This document shows positions 25,889 to 36,503 of a stretch of DNA of 64,000 bases, piece by piece; position 1 is the stretch's first letter; the number at the start of each line of letters is the position of its first letter. The position numbers and the translations under genes are program-made. The notes beneath the pieces were generated by a model. That model did not search any database. It was not told the origin of the DNA and saw only the letters and a list, made by a program, of their open reading frames with translations. The stretch is taken from positions 992,001 through 1,056,000 of the forward strand of contig NZ_CABDUX010000001.1 of NCBI RefSeq assembly GCF_901411515.1, given 5' to 3'. This stretch comes from Raoultibacter phocaeensis (lineage in GTDB: Bacteria > Actinomycetota > Coriobacteriia > Coriobacteriales > Eggerthellaceae).

Positions 25889-26953
25889 ATGGACGATACG
25901 GTATTGCTCGGTCACGGCAGCGGCGGCTCGATGATGAAGCGCATCATCGACGAGGTGTTCTTCGAGGCGTACGCGGGCAAGAAGCTTCGTGCCGGAAACG
26001 ATGCGGCGGTGCTGCCGTCGCCGCGCACGAGTGCGCGCGCGGGCGCAAACGATGGCGGGCGCCTCGCGTACAGCGGAAAGCTCTCGTTTTCCACCGACAG
26101 CTTCGTCGTGGACCCGCATTTCTTCCCCGGGGGCGATATCGGGCGACTTGCGGTATGCGGTACGGTGAACGATGTGGCCACGGCAGGTGCCGAGCCGAAA
26201 TACCTCAGCTGCGGCTTCATTCTCGAAGAGGGCTTTTCTATGGACGACCTCAAACGCATCTGCGCCTCGATGGCCGAGGTTGCGCGCGAGGCGGGCGTCG
26301 AAATCGTCACGGGCGATACGAAGGTGGTCAACCGCGGTCACGGCGACGGCATCTACATCAACACGAGCGGCATCGGTCTGTGCTACGAGGGATACGATCT
26401 CGGGGGCGAGAAGTGCGCGCCGGGGGATAAGGTCCTCGTTACCGGAACGATGGGCGATCACGGCATCACCATCATGAGCTGCCGCGAATCGCTTTCCTTC
26501 GCCGCCGACATCGAGTCGGATGCGGCGCCTTTGAACCACCTCATCGCCGAGGTGCTCGCAGCCGCTCCCGCAACGCGCTGCTTCCGCGATCCCACGCGCG
26601 GCGGGCTCGCCTCGACGTTGAACGAGCTTGCGGCGCAATCGGATACCGATATCACCATCGATGAGGAAGCCGTCCCGGTGAAATCAGCCGTGCTAGGCGC
26701 CTGCGAAATGCTCGGCTACGATGTGTTTCAGGTGGCGAACGAGGGCAAGATGGTGTGCGTAGTTCCAGCCGATCAGGCGGATGCGGCGCTTGCGGCCATG
26801 CGCGCGAACCGATACGGGCGCGACGCCGCCGTCATCGGCCAAGTGGCGCCGAGCGATGCCGAGCGCGGTCCGAAGGTGTTTTTGCGCACTGCGTTCGGTT
26901 CGACCCGCATCCTCGATATGCTTGTCGGCGAGCAGCTACCCCGCATCTGTTAG
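25889..26953 (+). CDS. hypE: Hydrogenase maturation protein HypE
   Basis: 354 residues from ATG 25889, with AAGGA upstream; an in-frame ATG at 25868 lacks one. LLGHGSGGSMMKRII is the family start, followed by the PurM-like ATP-binding halves (GGDIGRLAVCGTVNDVATAGAEP). The protein ends in PRIC, the C-terminal cysteine that HypE converts to thiocyanate as the CN donor of NiFe hydrogenase. HypF, HypCD and the structural genes are not in the window. The pairing with nikR fits nickel enzyme supply. Confidence 0.94.
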   Translation: MDDTVLLGHGSGGSMMKRIIDEVFFEAYAGKKLRAGNDAAVLPSPRTSARAGANDGGRLAYSGKLSFSTDSFVVDPHFFPGGDIGRLAVCGTVNDVATAGAEPKYLSCGFILEEGFSMDDLKRICASMAEVAREAGVEIVTGDTKVVNRGHGDGIYINTSGIGLCYEGYDLGGEKCAPGDKVLVTGTMGDHGITIMSCRESLSFAADIESDAAPLNHLIAEVLAAAPATRCFRDPTRGGLASTLNELAAQSDTDITIDEEAVPVKSAVLGACEMLGYDVFQVANEGKMVCVVPADQADAALAAMRANRYGRDAAVIGQVAPSDAERGPKVFLRTAFGSTRILDMLVGEQLPRIC

Positions 26954-27042
26954 CCGCCGCTCGCAAGCACTGCGGTCTGCTTGGGCGGTTTCGCCTAAAG
27001 CAGGGTCGATTCTGGGTATACTGAGGGCAAAAGGAGTTGGGT

Positions 27043-27654
27043 ATGGATGAGAAGGCGAAGCAGTACGTCGATCTGTTCCGATCGGTGAAGATAGCCTCGG
27101 CGGCCACGGTCGATGAGGAAGGGCATCCGCGCACGCGCATCGTCAACGTGCTCTGGGCGGACGATTCGGGCATGTACCTCGTTGCAAGCAAAGGGAAACC
27201 CTTCTACAAGCAGATGGTCGAAACGGGCGAGGTCGCGCTTTCCGCCATGTGCCCCGAATGCCAAAGCCTCAAGTTCCTCGGTAAATGCCGCATCGTCGGC
27301 AAGGAGTGGGTCGACAAGATCTTCGACGAGAATCCTGGCATCCGCGAGGTGTATCCCGGTACAACCCGCTCCATTCTCGATGCCTTCCACGTGTACGAAG
27401 GTCAGGGCGAATGGTTCGATCTGCTCCATCATCCCATCAGCCGCGAAACGTTCTCATACGGCGGAACCGAGGAGGAGCATCCGGGATTTCTCATCACCGA
27501 CGACTGTATCGAGTGCGGATCGTGCCTTGCCACGTGCCCGCAGCAATGCATAGAGGAAGGCTCGCCGTATCGTATCGAATGGAAACATTGCCTGCAGTGC
27601 GGCGCGTGTTTCGAGACGTGTCCCTCGGGCGCTGTTCGAAGGCTTCATCCGTAA
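27043..27654 (+). CDS. FMN-binding pyridoxamine-oxidase-like protein fused to a ferredoxin domain
   Basis: 203 residues from ATG 27043, 6 nt after AAGGAG. The first 120 residues are a split-barrel flavin domain (KIASAATVDEEGHPRTRIVNVLWADDSGMYLVASKGKPFYKQM). The C-terminus holds two four-cysteine clusters, CIECGSCLATCPQQC and CLQCGACFETCPSGA, for two [4Fe-4S] centres. Such fusions probably pass electrons between ferredoxin pools and flavin, with unknown substrate. Its TAA is followed directly by the permease ATG, so it is translationally coupled to the osmolyte-type ABC operon, an unusual partner. Confidence 0.82.
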   Translation: MDEKAKQYVDLFRSVKIASAATVDEEGHPRTRIVNVLWADDSGMYLVASKGKPFYKQMVETGEVALSAMCPECQSLKFLGKCRIVGKEWVDKIFDENPGIREVYPGTTRSILDAFHVYEGQGEWFDLLHHPISRETFSYGGTEEEHPGFLITDDCIECGSCLATCPQQCIEEGSPYRIEWKHCLQCGACFETCPSGAVRRLHP

Positions 27655-28317
27655 ATGGACTTTCTTCAGCAAGTGGTAACGCTCTTCATCGAGCGGGCCG
27701 ATTGGTTCGGCGGTTTGCTTGTGGAGCATATCGTCCTTTCGGCTATTGCCATTGTCATCGCAGGGGTGCTCGGGTTGCTGTTCGGCATCCTCATCTCCGA
27801 ATACCGGCGTTTCGCACCGCTCGTTATCGGCATCTGCAACGTGGTCTACACTATTCCGTCGATCGCGCTGCTGGGCCTGCTCATTCCGCTTCTGGGTATC
27901 GGAGGCACCAACGCTATCGTGGCGCTCATCATCTACGCGCTCATGCCCATGGTGCGCAACACCTATGTGGGCCTCACCGATATCGACCCCGACATCATCG
28001 AGGCGGCTCGCGGCATGGGATCGACCCGCTTCCAGACACTCGTTCATGTGCGCTTGCCCATGGCAACGAGCGTGATCCTCGCGGGTGTGCGTTCGATGGT
28101 GGTCATGACCATTTCGGTGGCGGCTATCGCCTCGTTCATCGGGGCGGGCGGTCTCGGCGCCGCCATCTACCGCGGCATCACGATGAACAATTTCCCTATG
28201 ATTTTTGCAGGCAGCGTGCTCGTTGCGCTGCTCGCGTTCGTGGCCGACCTGCTGCTCGGTTTCGCCGAGAGACGCTACCAAAAGAAAAGGAGACTTCTGA
28301 TTCATGAAAAGCATTAG
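27655..28317 (+). CDS. OpuC-type ABC transporter permease (glycine betaine/choline/carnitine)
   Basis: 220 residues, six membrane helices. The binding-protein-dependent permease motif is present (GLTDIDPDIIEAARGMGSTRFQTLVHVRLPMA, the EAA loop). IASFIGAGGLG is typical of OpuCB/OpuCD and ProW-like permeases. It begins directly after the FMN/ferredoxin gene stop and overlaps the binding-protein gene by 14 nt. Classical OpuC systems have two permeases; here there is only one, implying a homodimer. Confidence 0.9.
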   Translation: MDFLQQVVTLFIERADWFGGLLVEHIVLSAIAIVIAGVLGLLFGILISEYRRFAPLVIGICNVVYTIPSIALLGLLIPLLGIGGTNAIVALIIYALMPMVRNTYVGLTDIDPDIIEAARGMGSTRFQTLVHVRLPMATSVILAGVRSMVVMTISVAAIASFIGAGGLGAAIYRGITMNNFPMIFAGSVLVALLAFVADLLLGFAERRYQKKRRLLIHEKH

Positions 28318-29356
28318 GAACAAAGGCGCGCAGAGCGAGGCCCGTATGCAGCCGACTTTAGAACCGACTATAGAAGCCGCTCTTTGCGCGAAACCTTCCC
28401 CTGGAACTATGCGCTGGGCGTTTTTCGCCGCCGTTGCGGCCTTCACCCTTGTGCTTCTCGTTATGACGGCGTGCTCCACAAGCGGGGACGCTCCAGCTTC
28501 AAGCGACGGCGGCAATGCGGGTGCTACCGCATCGGCCGATCCCATCGAGATCGCCACCAAGCCCATGACCGAACAGTTCATTCTGGGCGAAATGCTCAAA
28601 GCGCTCGTGGAGGACGCGGGCTATGAGGCCAACGTGACCAAGGGAATCGGCGGCGGCACGAACAACATCCAGCCTGCGATGGAGCGCGGCGATTTCGATC
28701 TGTATCCCGAGTACACGTCGAGCGGGTGGGTGCTCGTGTTGAACCATAAAGCCGAGGGTATGGACGATGACGAGATGCTCGAAAGCCTGAAAAAGGAGTA
28801 CCAGGAAAACTTCGGGATGACCTGGGTGGGCATGTACGGCTTCAACAACACGTTCACCGTGGCGGTGCGCGACGAGGTTGCCCAGCAGCATAACCTCAAG
28901 ACCACGAGCGATCTCGCGGCGGTTGCGCCCGAACTCATCTTCGGCGGCAACCCCGACTACATCGAGCGCGAAGACGGCTTTCCGGTGCTCACCGAAACTT
29001 ACGGCCTTACCTTCAAACAGGTTATGGACATCGATATCGGCCTTAAATACCAGGCGCTTCGCGGTGGCGACATCGATGTGACGAACGGGTTCACGACCGA
29101 CGCGCAGCTTGCGGCAGGCGGCGTGACCACGCTCGAGGACGACAAGCACCTTCAGGTGAACTACTTCTGCTCGACGGTCGTGCGCCAGGATGCGCTCGAC
29201 AGCCATCCGGGCCTCGAAGAGGCGCTCATGAAGATGGACGGCATCTTGAGCGATCAGGAGATGGCGGAGCTCAACTACAAGGTTGAGGTCGAAGGCCAGG
29301 ACGAGGCGACGGTTGCCCGCGATTTCCTCGTGGCGAAGGGCGTGCTCGCAAGCTGA
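28304..29356 (+). CDS. OpuCC/OsmX-type substrate-binding lipoprotein
   Basis: 350 residues from ATG 28304, after AAGGAG; it overlaps the permease end. An N-terminal extension of about 36 residues precedes the signal segment (FFAAVAAFTLVLLVMTAC), whose lipobox Cys is near residue 57. The OpuAC-type fold follows: ATKPMTEQFILGEMLKALVEDAGY, GGGTNNIQPAMERGDFDLYPEYTSSGW and DIDVTNGFTTDAQL. It would capture a quaternary amine or similar compatible solute outside the cell. The ligand is not certain from sequence. Confidence 0.9.
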   Translation: MKSIRNKGAQSEARMQPTLEPTIEAALCAKPSPGTMRWAFFAAVAAFTLVLLVMTACSTSGDAPASSDGGNAGATASADPIEIATKPMTEQFILGEMLKALVEDAGYEANVTKGIGGGTNNIQPAMERGDFDLYPEYTSSGWVLVLNHKAEGMDDDEMLESLKKEYQENFGMTWVGMYGFNNTFTVAVRDEVAQQHNLKTTSDLAAVAPELIFGGNPDYIEREDGFPVLTETYGLTFKQVMDIDIGLKYQALRGGDIDVTNGFTTDAQLAAGGVTTLEDDKHLQVNYFCSTVVRQDALDSHPGLEEALMKMDGILSDQEMAELNYKVEVEGQDEATVARDFLVAKGVLAS

Positions 29357-30273
29357 TGGTACGCGCATCTGGCATAAGGGGGAGCGCTGCCAGCGCCGAT
29401 GCGCTCACTGCGGAGGGGTGTGCGCCCGCAAACGGGGTTGCTGCCGGATCGCCTCTGAGCCGAGGTGCGGTCGCGGGGGATCCCGCGATTGCGAGCGTGC
29501 CCGAAACCGCGAGCATGCCCGAACCCGCTTCCTCCTGCGGTCGCGCAGTCGATACGATCATCGAGTTCGATCACGTCGAGAAATCGTTCGGCGAGACCGA
29601 GGTCTTGCACGGTATCGATCTCGCCGTGCATCGCGGCGAATTCCTTACGATCGTCGGACGGTCGGGGTGCGGTAAGACGACGCTGCTCAAGATGGTGAAC
29701 GCTCTCGAATACCCCGATCGTGGACGCGTGCTCGTCAACGGCGAAGAGGTACAGGAAAAGAACCGCGTCGAGCTTCGCCGCTCGATCGGCTACGTCATCC
29801 AGAGCGTCGGTCTGTTTCCCAACATGACGGTGGCTCGAAACGTTGCCTACGTGCCGCGCCTCACCCATGCGTGGTCCAAGACGCAGGAGCGCGACGAAGT
29901 GGCTCGGCTGCTTGCGACCGTGGGCCTCGATCCCGCCATCGCATCGCGCTATCCGAGTGAGCTCTCGGGCGGTCAGCGTCAGCGCGTCGGCATCGCCCGA
30001 GGTCTTGCCGCGAAACCGCTCATCATGCTCATGGACGAGCCGTTCGGTGCCGTCGACGAGATTACGCGCCGCGCACTCCAAGACGAGCTGCTCGATTTGC
30101 AACGGCGCTTGGGCCTTACGATCATGCTCGTCACCCACGACATCCGCGAGGCGCTCAAGCTCGGCGACCGGGTGCTCGTGATGGAGGATGGCCGCATCGC
30201 CCAGCTCGGATCACCGAGCGTACTGGTCGAACACCCGGCCGACTCGTTCGTCGAGGAGCTCATCAACGGCTAA
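29356..30273 (+). CDS. OpuCA-type ABC transporter ATPase with Ala/Pro-rich N-terminal extension
   Basis: 305 residues; ATG 29356 overlaps the preceding stop. The first 65 residues are low-complexity (ASADALTAEGCAPANGVAAG...). The ATPase proper starts near VDTIIEFDHVEKSFG. Walker A is GRSGCGKTT, the signature is LSGGQRQRVGIARGL, Walker B is LIMLMDEPFGAVD, and the switch His is in THDIREAL. OpuCA proteins usually carry C-terminal CBS domains for osmosensing; this one ends about 15 residues after the core and lacks them. Regulation by ionic strength would have to differ. Confidence 0.9.
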   Translation: MVRASGIRGSAASADALTAEGCAPANGVAAGSPLSRGAVAGDPAIASVPETASMPEPASSCGRAVDTIIEFDHVEKSFGETEVLHGIDLAVHRGEFLTIVGRSGCGKTTLLKMVNALEYPDRGRVLVNGEEVQEKNRVELRRSIGYVIQSVGLFPNMTVARNVAYVPRLTHAWSKTQERDEVARLLATVGLDPAIASRYPSELSGGQRQRVGIARGLAAKPLIMLMDEPFGAVDEITRRALQDELLDLQRRLGLTIMLVTHDIREALKLGDRVLVMEDGRIAQLGSPSVLVEHPADSFVEELING

Positions 30274-30741
30274 ACCCCGGATTCTTTTCGAGGTTTTGTC
30301 GGGAAACAGGCCCCCGATGGCGGCGAAGGCGAGCTTTGCGACAAAGGATAGCGCCACGGCGCTTTCTTTTACCAAGAATGTTATCCTCGACGAACCTCGA
30401 TCAGGGGATATGCAAGGGCTTTTCGCGTCCGCAGGCTTCGAATGACTCGCCGCGCTTCGCAAAGCGGCTGTTCGCCGCCATCGAATGACCGTTTTCGTGC
30501 AGAAACGCAGTATCAGTACAAAGGAGCAGCGAGCGCCGGGCGAACCCGTCGGTCCTTCGCGCAGGTTCCCCATCGCTTTATGTGGGCTTCATGTCGTTGA
30601 AGCGCAATATCAGCCGTAACCTGAAAATTCAGCAATTTCTCTTGCAATTCGAGTAGGTAATGGTATCTTGCGGGCAGAAAGTTTTTGGGATGGTGAGGGT
30701 GCCCCCAGTTAAAAGATCTTTCAGACGAGAAAGGGAGTCAT
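30274..30741. other. Intergenic with terminator and candidate ferredoxin promoter
   Basis: No gene is recognised. A short hairpin AGCGC-CACG-GCGCT followed by TTCTTTT (30350-30370) probably ends the transporter operon. TTGCAA (30642-30647), 16 bp, TATCTT (30664-30669) is a possible promoter for the ferredoxin gene at 30742. Confidence 0.5.
30350..30370 (+). terminator. Intrinsic terminator of the transporter operon
   Basis: Stem AGCGC/GCGCT with a CACG loop, then TTCTTTT, 77 nt after the ATPase gene stop. Confidence 0.65.
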
Positions 30742-30930
30742 ATGTCACATCCGGTTATTGAAGCCGACGAGTGCGTTGGCTGCGGGATTTGCGTCGATGC
30801 ATGCCCGCAAGAAGTACTTGAGGTTGTCGGCGGCGTCGTAGAGGTCGTGAACGAGGATGCCTGCATCGCGTGCGGCGACTGCGTCGAGGAGTGCCCCATG
30901 GGCGCGATCCCCGAGGTTATCGAAGACTAG
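30742..30930 (+). CDS. 2[4Fe-4S] ferredoxin
   Basis: 62 residues, typical size for a clostridial-type ferredoxin. Two cluster motifs are complete: CVGCGICVDACP (13-24) and CIACGDCVEECP. The surface is highly acidic. It is a low-potential electron carrier for anaerobic enzymes such as the aldehyde oxidoreductase and molybdopterin enzymes here. Monocistronic: GAAAGGGAG precedes the ATG and a terminator follows. Confidence 0.95.
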   Translation: MSHPVIEADECVGCGICVDACPQEVLEVVGGVVEVVNEDACIACGDCVEECPMGAIPEVIED

Positions 30931-30955
30931 CTACTGCCAACAAACTGCAAAAAGA

Positions 30956-30989
30956 GGATCCCTGGCTGCTTTGCGGTCGGGGATTTTTT
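30956..30989 (+). terminator. Intrinsic terminator after the ferredoxin gene
   Basis: GATCCC pairs with GGGGAT around an imperfect inner stem and TTT loop, followed by TTTTTT. Confidence 0.75.
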
Positions 30990-31016
30990 CGTTCCATGCC
31001 TTACTATGCCACCGTC

Positions 31017-31049
31017 TATAATTAAATTTCTTCCATTAATTTAATTATA
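31017..31049. promoter_or_regulatory. 12-bp perfect inverted repeat, candidate operator of the Fic gene
   Basis: TATAATTAAATT (31017-31028), 9-nt spacer, AATTTAATTATA (31038-31049), 33 nt before the Fic ATG. It is extremely AT-rich against a GC-rich background. The position covers the expected promoter, so a bound protein would repress. The Fic protein's own C-terminal helix-turn-helix is a candidate binder. Confidence 0.6.
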
Positions 31050-31082
31050 GGTGTAGTATAGGTAAAAAAGGAAGGATCGTAT

Positions 31083-32333
31083 ATGGCTCGGTACGTTGAC
31101 CTTCATTGGAAAGGCGATTACGAGGGGTTGTCCCGCCGCGAACGGAAAGGCGGCTTATACCGTGCGTACGAACCGGACGTCCTCGCGGGCCGCAGTTTCT
31201 TGCTGCAAGGCGAAACAGCTGCCGACATAGCCGATGCCGAACACGAGATACTTCGACTGAACGGTACGGCTTCCGCACTGCGCAACACCGAAGCGCTTGC
31301 ACGAATGATCTTGCGCGCGGAGGCGCTCTCGTCATCCCGCATCGAGGGATTGGTGATCGGGCCGCGCAGAATACTGAAAGCCGAGCTTGGGGGAGCGGGC
31401 GCTGATGCGACAGCCCAAGAGGTGCTTAACAATATCAACGCCATGTCGGTTGCGCTCGAGCATGCTCTGGAATCCGAGATCACCGTCGACGCTCTGTGCG
31501 ATATCCATCGCGCGCTTACAAAGGAGACGATGATCGATAGGTTTTCCGGGGTCATACGCACCGAGCAAAACTGGTTGGGCGGCAATGCGTACAATCCCTG
31601 CGGCGCATCTTATGTGCCACCCCTTCCGCAGCGTGTGCTTCCCCTTCTTGAGGATCTTGCATCGTTCTGCAACGACAACGCTCTTTCCCCCCTTGCCCAG
31701 GCTGCCGTAGCCCATGCTCAGTTTGAAACGATACATCCTTTCGTAGACGGAAACGGCCGAGTGGGTCGTGCGCTCGTGCATGTCGTTCTCAGGCGTCGCG
31801 GGTTAAGCCCGAACGTCGTTCCCCCTATCTCCCTCGCCTTGGCAACCCGCGCGCAAGAATACGTGAAGGAACTTGCGCGGTTTCGGCATGAAGGGTCTTT
31901 TTCGGATAGCGATGCAGTCGAGGGGCTTAACTCGTGGTTGTCATTCTTTGCTTCGTGCACCCTACATGCATGTAAAAACGCTTTGGAGTTCGAGCGTCGA
32001 ATCGAAACGATCAAGTCGGGCTGGATCGGGGCGCTTGGGAAAGCCGCCACTTCGACCGATCTTCTGATGGCCGATGCCATGGCAGGGCAGCCCCTCTTCA
32101 ATGCAACGACTATGATGCAGGCTACGGGAAAAACCATGCCCGCCGTCAACTCGTCGATTGAGCGGTTCCAAAAAGCTGGATTCGTGAAACAAGTCAACGC
32201 AGGGAAAAGGAATCGGGCGTTTGAGGCCATCGGAATCATCGAGGCGTTCACGAGCTTCGAGCGAAACCTTGCCTCGATAGCAGACGATACGGCGGTACGT
32301 AAACCTGAACGCCCTGTGCCGTTCGGTTCGTAA
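31083..32333 (+). CDS. Fic-family AMP-transferase with C-terminal winged helix (intact active site)
   Basis: 416 residues; AAGGAAGGA lies upstream of ATG 31083. The catalytic motif HPFVDGNGRVGR is complete at 218-229. An N-terminal inhibitory motif of the (S/T)xxxE(G/N) type, SSRIEG with Glu88, indicates a class II autoinhibited Fic. The C-terminal 100 residues end in a winged-helix-like segment (QATGKTMPAVNSSIERFQKAGFVKQVNAGKRNRAFE). Fic enzymes usually attach AMP to Tyr, Ser or Thr of a target. The degenerate homologue at 18240 shares the same architecture. The target is unknown. Confidence 0.93.
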   Translation: MARYVDLHWKGDYEGLSRRERKGGLYRAYEPDVLAGRSFLLQGETAADIADAEHEILRLNGTASALRNTEALARMILRAEALSSSRIEGLVIGPRRILKAELGGAGADATAQEVLNNINAMSVALEHALESEITVDALCDIHRALTKETMIDRFSGVIRTEQNWLGGNAYNPCGASYVPPLPQRVLPLLEDLASFCNDNALSPLAQAAVAHAQFETIHPFVDGNGRVGRALVHVVLRRRGLSPNVVPPISLALATRAQEYVKELARFRHEGSFSDSDAVEGLNSWLSFFASCTLHACKNALEFERRIETIKSGWIGALGKAATSTDLLMADAMAGQPLFNATTMMQATGKTMPAVNSSIERFQKAGFVKQVNAGKRNRAFEAIGIIEAFTSFERNLASIADDTAVRKPERPVPFGS

Positions 32334-32603
32334 CGGCGGGCTGCTTCTTGGGCCCTTCCGGGTGCTTTCGGCCCGCCGTCCGTTTCACCTTTCGTCCATA
32401 CATCCTGAAATCGAATCAACGGAACTCTTGTATCACGGCAACAAAGCGGTGAACGTCCTTGCGCCCTTGTTCCAAAAGTATAAGGTGTAACCAAGTTCAC
32501 GCGGAACGGCTGAGCTTTCGTGAGGCGGAGACCAACGCATGCATTGCGAATGAGCGCTCATGTTCCCTACGGGTATGAAGCGAAAGTAACGTGAAGGTGA
32601 CAA
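32334..32603. other. Intergenic upstream of dnaK
   Basis: A hairpin with arms ACGGCGGGC and GCCCGCCGT (about 32331-32382) follows the Fic stop and may end its transcript, although the T run is poor. No gene is recognised before the dnaK control region. Confidence 0.4.
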
Positions 32604-32666
32604 TTGAGAATTTCTCAAAAGTTATGAGTAAGGAAACTTGACAACAGTACACTTAGATTATATAGT
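32604..32666 (+). promoter_or_regulatory. dnaK promoter with adjoining HspR-like operator
   Basis: TTGACA (32638-32643), 17 bp, TATAGT (32661-32666) is a near-consensus promoter. Just upstream lies TTGAGAA-T-TTCTCAA (32604-32618), overlapped by CTCA-N7-TGAG (32614-32628). These halves resemble the TTGAG/CTCAA halves of the HAIR element bound by HspR, although the spacing is not the classical one. The hspR gene lies in the operon, so autoregulation is expected. Confidence 0.65.
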
Positions 32667-32775
32667 ACTAACCATCGAGAAGGTTCGCATGCGCGGACCT
32701 TTGCATATATATGAAGAAAAGCGACGTACTGAGACGTAAGAAAAAGCAACAAGCTCAGAGTGAGAGGAAGCAATA

Positions 32776-34680
<1,905 letters not shown>

Positions 34681-34682
34681 TC

Positions 34683-35444
34683 ATGGCTATGCCCGATAAG
34701 GACAAGGTCACTGGAACTTCCCGCCCTCACGCAAACCCGGGCGGAAGCCCCTTCCCCCATACCCCCCCATCCGGGGCTGCCGCCAACGACGAAACCCGTC
34801 AGGCAGCCGGTTCGAAAGAGCCGGCTGCGGACGGGAAAGCGTCAAGCACGTCTGGCGGTGCCGACAAGGCGTCGAATGCAGAACAAGACGCCCAAGCCGT
34901 CGAAGCCGAGGTGCTCGACCCCGAAAGCGACGGATCCGAAGCGGCAATCGAATCGGAATTGGTTGCTCAAGCTCAGGCCGAAGCGGCGGAATGGCAGGAC
35001 AAGTTCGTTCGCCTGCATGCCGAATGGGATACGTACCGCAGGCGCACAGCCGAACAACGCGCAACCGAAAAGGCGCGCGCAAACGAGAAGCTCGTCGAAA
35101 GCCTGCTTCCCGTGATCGACGATTTCGAGCGCACGATCGACTACGCCCAGAAAAACGGCGAGACCGGATTGCTCGGCGGCGTCGAAGCGGTGCACGCGAA
35201 ACTGGTCGATACGCTTGTGAAGGACGGCGTGATCATCCTCGACCCGAAAGGCGAAGCGTTCGACGCCCTTGAAGCGCAGGCGGTTGCGACGGTCGACGAT
35301 ACATCGGTTCCCGATGAGACGGTGGCCGATGTGTATCAAAAGGGCTTCAAAATGGGTAACAAGGTGCTCCGGCCAGCTATGGTAACGGTAACAACCGGCG
35401 GGCCGAAGCGGGAGGCTCCGAAAGAGACCGAAGAGAAAAAGTAA
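34683..35444 (+). CDS. grpE: Nucleotide exchange factor GrpE
   Basis: 253 residues, ATG 3 nt after the dnaK stop; a second ATG is two codons on. The first 95 residues are disordered and charged, longer than in E. coli GrpE. Then come the long dimerising helix (ELVAQAQAEAAEWQDKFVRLHAEWDTYRRRTAEQ) and the beta-domain (GVIILDPKGEAFD, VYQKGFKMGNKVLRPAMVTV). GrpE releases ADP from DnaK. Confidence 0.96.
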   Translation: MAMPDKDKVTGTSRPHANPGGSPFPHTPPSGAAANDETRQAAGSKEPAADGKASSTSGGADKASNAEQDAQAVEAEVLDPESDGSEAAIESELVAQAQAEAAEWQDKFVRLHAEWDTYRRRTAEQRATEKARANEKLVESLLPVIDDFERTIDYAQKNGETGLLGGVEAVHAKLVDTLVKDGVIILDPKGEAFDALEAQAVATVDDTSVPDETVADVYQKGFKMGNKVLRPAMVTVTTGGPKREAPKETEEKK

Positions 35445-35456
35445 CGACGAGGCGGC

Positions 35457-35481
35457 AAGCGGGCGGATTCAAGGCCCGCTT
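35457..35481 (+). terminator. Stem-loop between grpE and dnaJ
   Basis: AAGCGGGC (35457-35464) pairs with GCCCGCTT (35474-35481). The weak T content suggests an attenuator or processing site lowering dnaJ and hspR relative to dnaK. Confidence 0.45.
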
Positions 35482-35548
35482 CTGCTTCTATCCTATATTC
35501 ACACGTCGCCCGAGTGGCGGCGAAGAACGATGAAAGCGAGGTGGACGC

Positions 35549-36499
35549 ATGGCGACGACAACGACACCGGATTACTACAAAACGCTGGGCGTTCCACGGA
35601 ACGCGACGGCCGACGAGATCAAAAAGGCCTATCGCAAGCTCGCCCGCACGCATCATCCCGATGCCGGCGGCGACGAGGCGAAATTCAAGGAAATCAACGA
35701 GGCGTACGAGGTTTTGAGCGACGAGAAGAAGCGCGACCTCTACGATCAGTACGGCACGGCTAACGAGAACCATATCCCGCAAGGCTGGGCAGGCGCGCAA
35801 GGCGGCAACCCGTTCGGCGGCGAGGGGTTCGGCGGCTGGTCCGATATTCTGGAAAGCATCCGCCGCGGCGAAGGTGCGTTCGGGACCGAATGGGATTTCG
35901 GCGACCTGGGCGGATTCGGCGGTTTCGGCGGGCGCGCCCAACCGAGGCCCCAACGCGGGCAAGACATGAACGTCACGCTCAGCGTGAGTTTCGACGACGC
36001 CTTCAATGGTACCGAAAAGCGCGTCACCGTGCGGGTGCCGGGCAAGGCCGACAAGGAAACGCTTACCGTGAAAGTGCCCGCAGGTGCTGTCGACGGAGGC
36101 CGCTTGCGCTTCAAGGGCAAGGGCGGTCTTGGCGAGAACGGCGGAGCGAACGGCGACTTGCTCATCACTACCAAGATCGAGCCGCATCCGTACTACTCCC
36201 GCGACGGAGCTGACGTGTACGTGGATTTGCCGGTCAGCGTGGCGGAAGCGGCGCTCGGCGCGAGCATCGTCGTACCCGCACCCGACAAAACGAAGGTGCG
36301 CGTGAAGGTGCCTGCGGGAACGCAGGACGGCACCGTGCTCACCATCAAGGGCAAAGGAGCCCCCAAGGTGAAGGGCGAAGGCCACGGAAACTTGAAGATC
36401 AAAGTCGGCGTCGTTGTTCCGAAGGACATGAACGACGACCAGAAACAGGCCATGGAAGATTTCCTGGCTGCAACGAAGGACGATATCAGGAGCTGGTAG
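35549..36499 (+). CDS. dnaJ: DnaJ-type co-chaperone lacking the zinc finger
   Basis: 316 residues. The J domain has [25 protein letters not shown] and the catalytic HPD in THHPDAGG. A Gly/Phe region ([21 protein letters not shown]) leads straight into two beta-sandwich substrate domains. The CxxCxGxG repeats are absent, so it is a CbpA/class B J protein, as in other actinobacterial hspR operons. It stimulates DnaK ATPase and delivers clients. The hspR gene starts 4 nt after its stop. Confidence 0.94.
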   Translation: MATTTTPDYYKTLGVPRNATADEIKKAYRKLARTHHPDAGGDEAKFKEINEAYEVLSDEKKRDLYDQYGTANENHIPQGWAGAQGGNPFGGEGFGGWSDILESIRRGEGAFGTEWDFGDLGGFGGFGGRAQPRPQRGQDMNVTLSVSFDDAFNGTEKRVTVRVPGKADKETLTVKVPAGAVDGGRLRFKGKGGLGENGGANGDLLITTKIEPHPYYSRDGADVYVDLPVSVAEAALGASIVVPAPDKTKVRVKVPAGTQDGTVLTIKGKGAPKVKGEGHGNLKIKVGVVVPKDMNDDQKQAMEDFLAATKDDIRSW

Positions 36500-36503
36500 C
36501 GCG

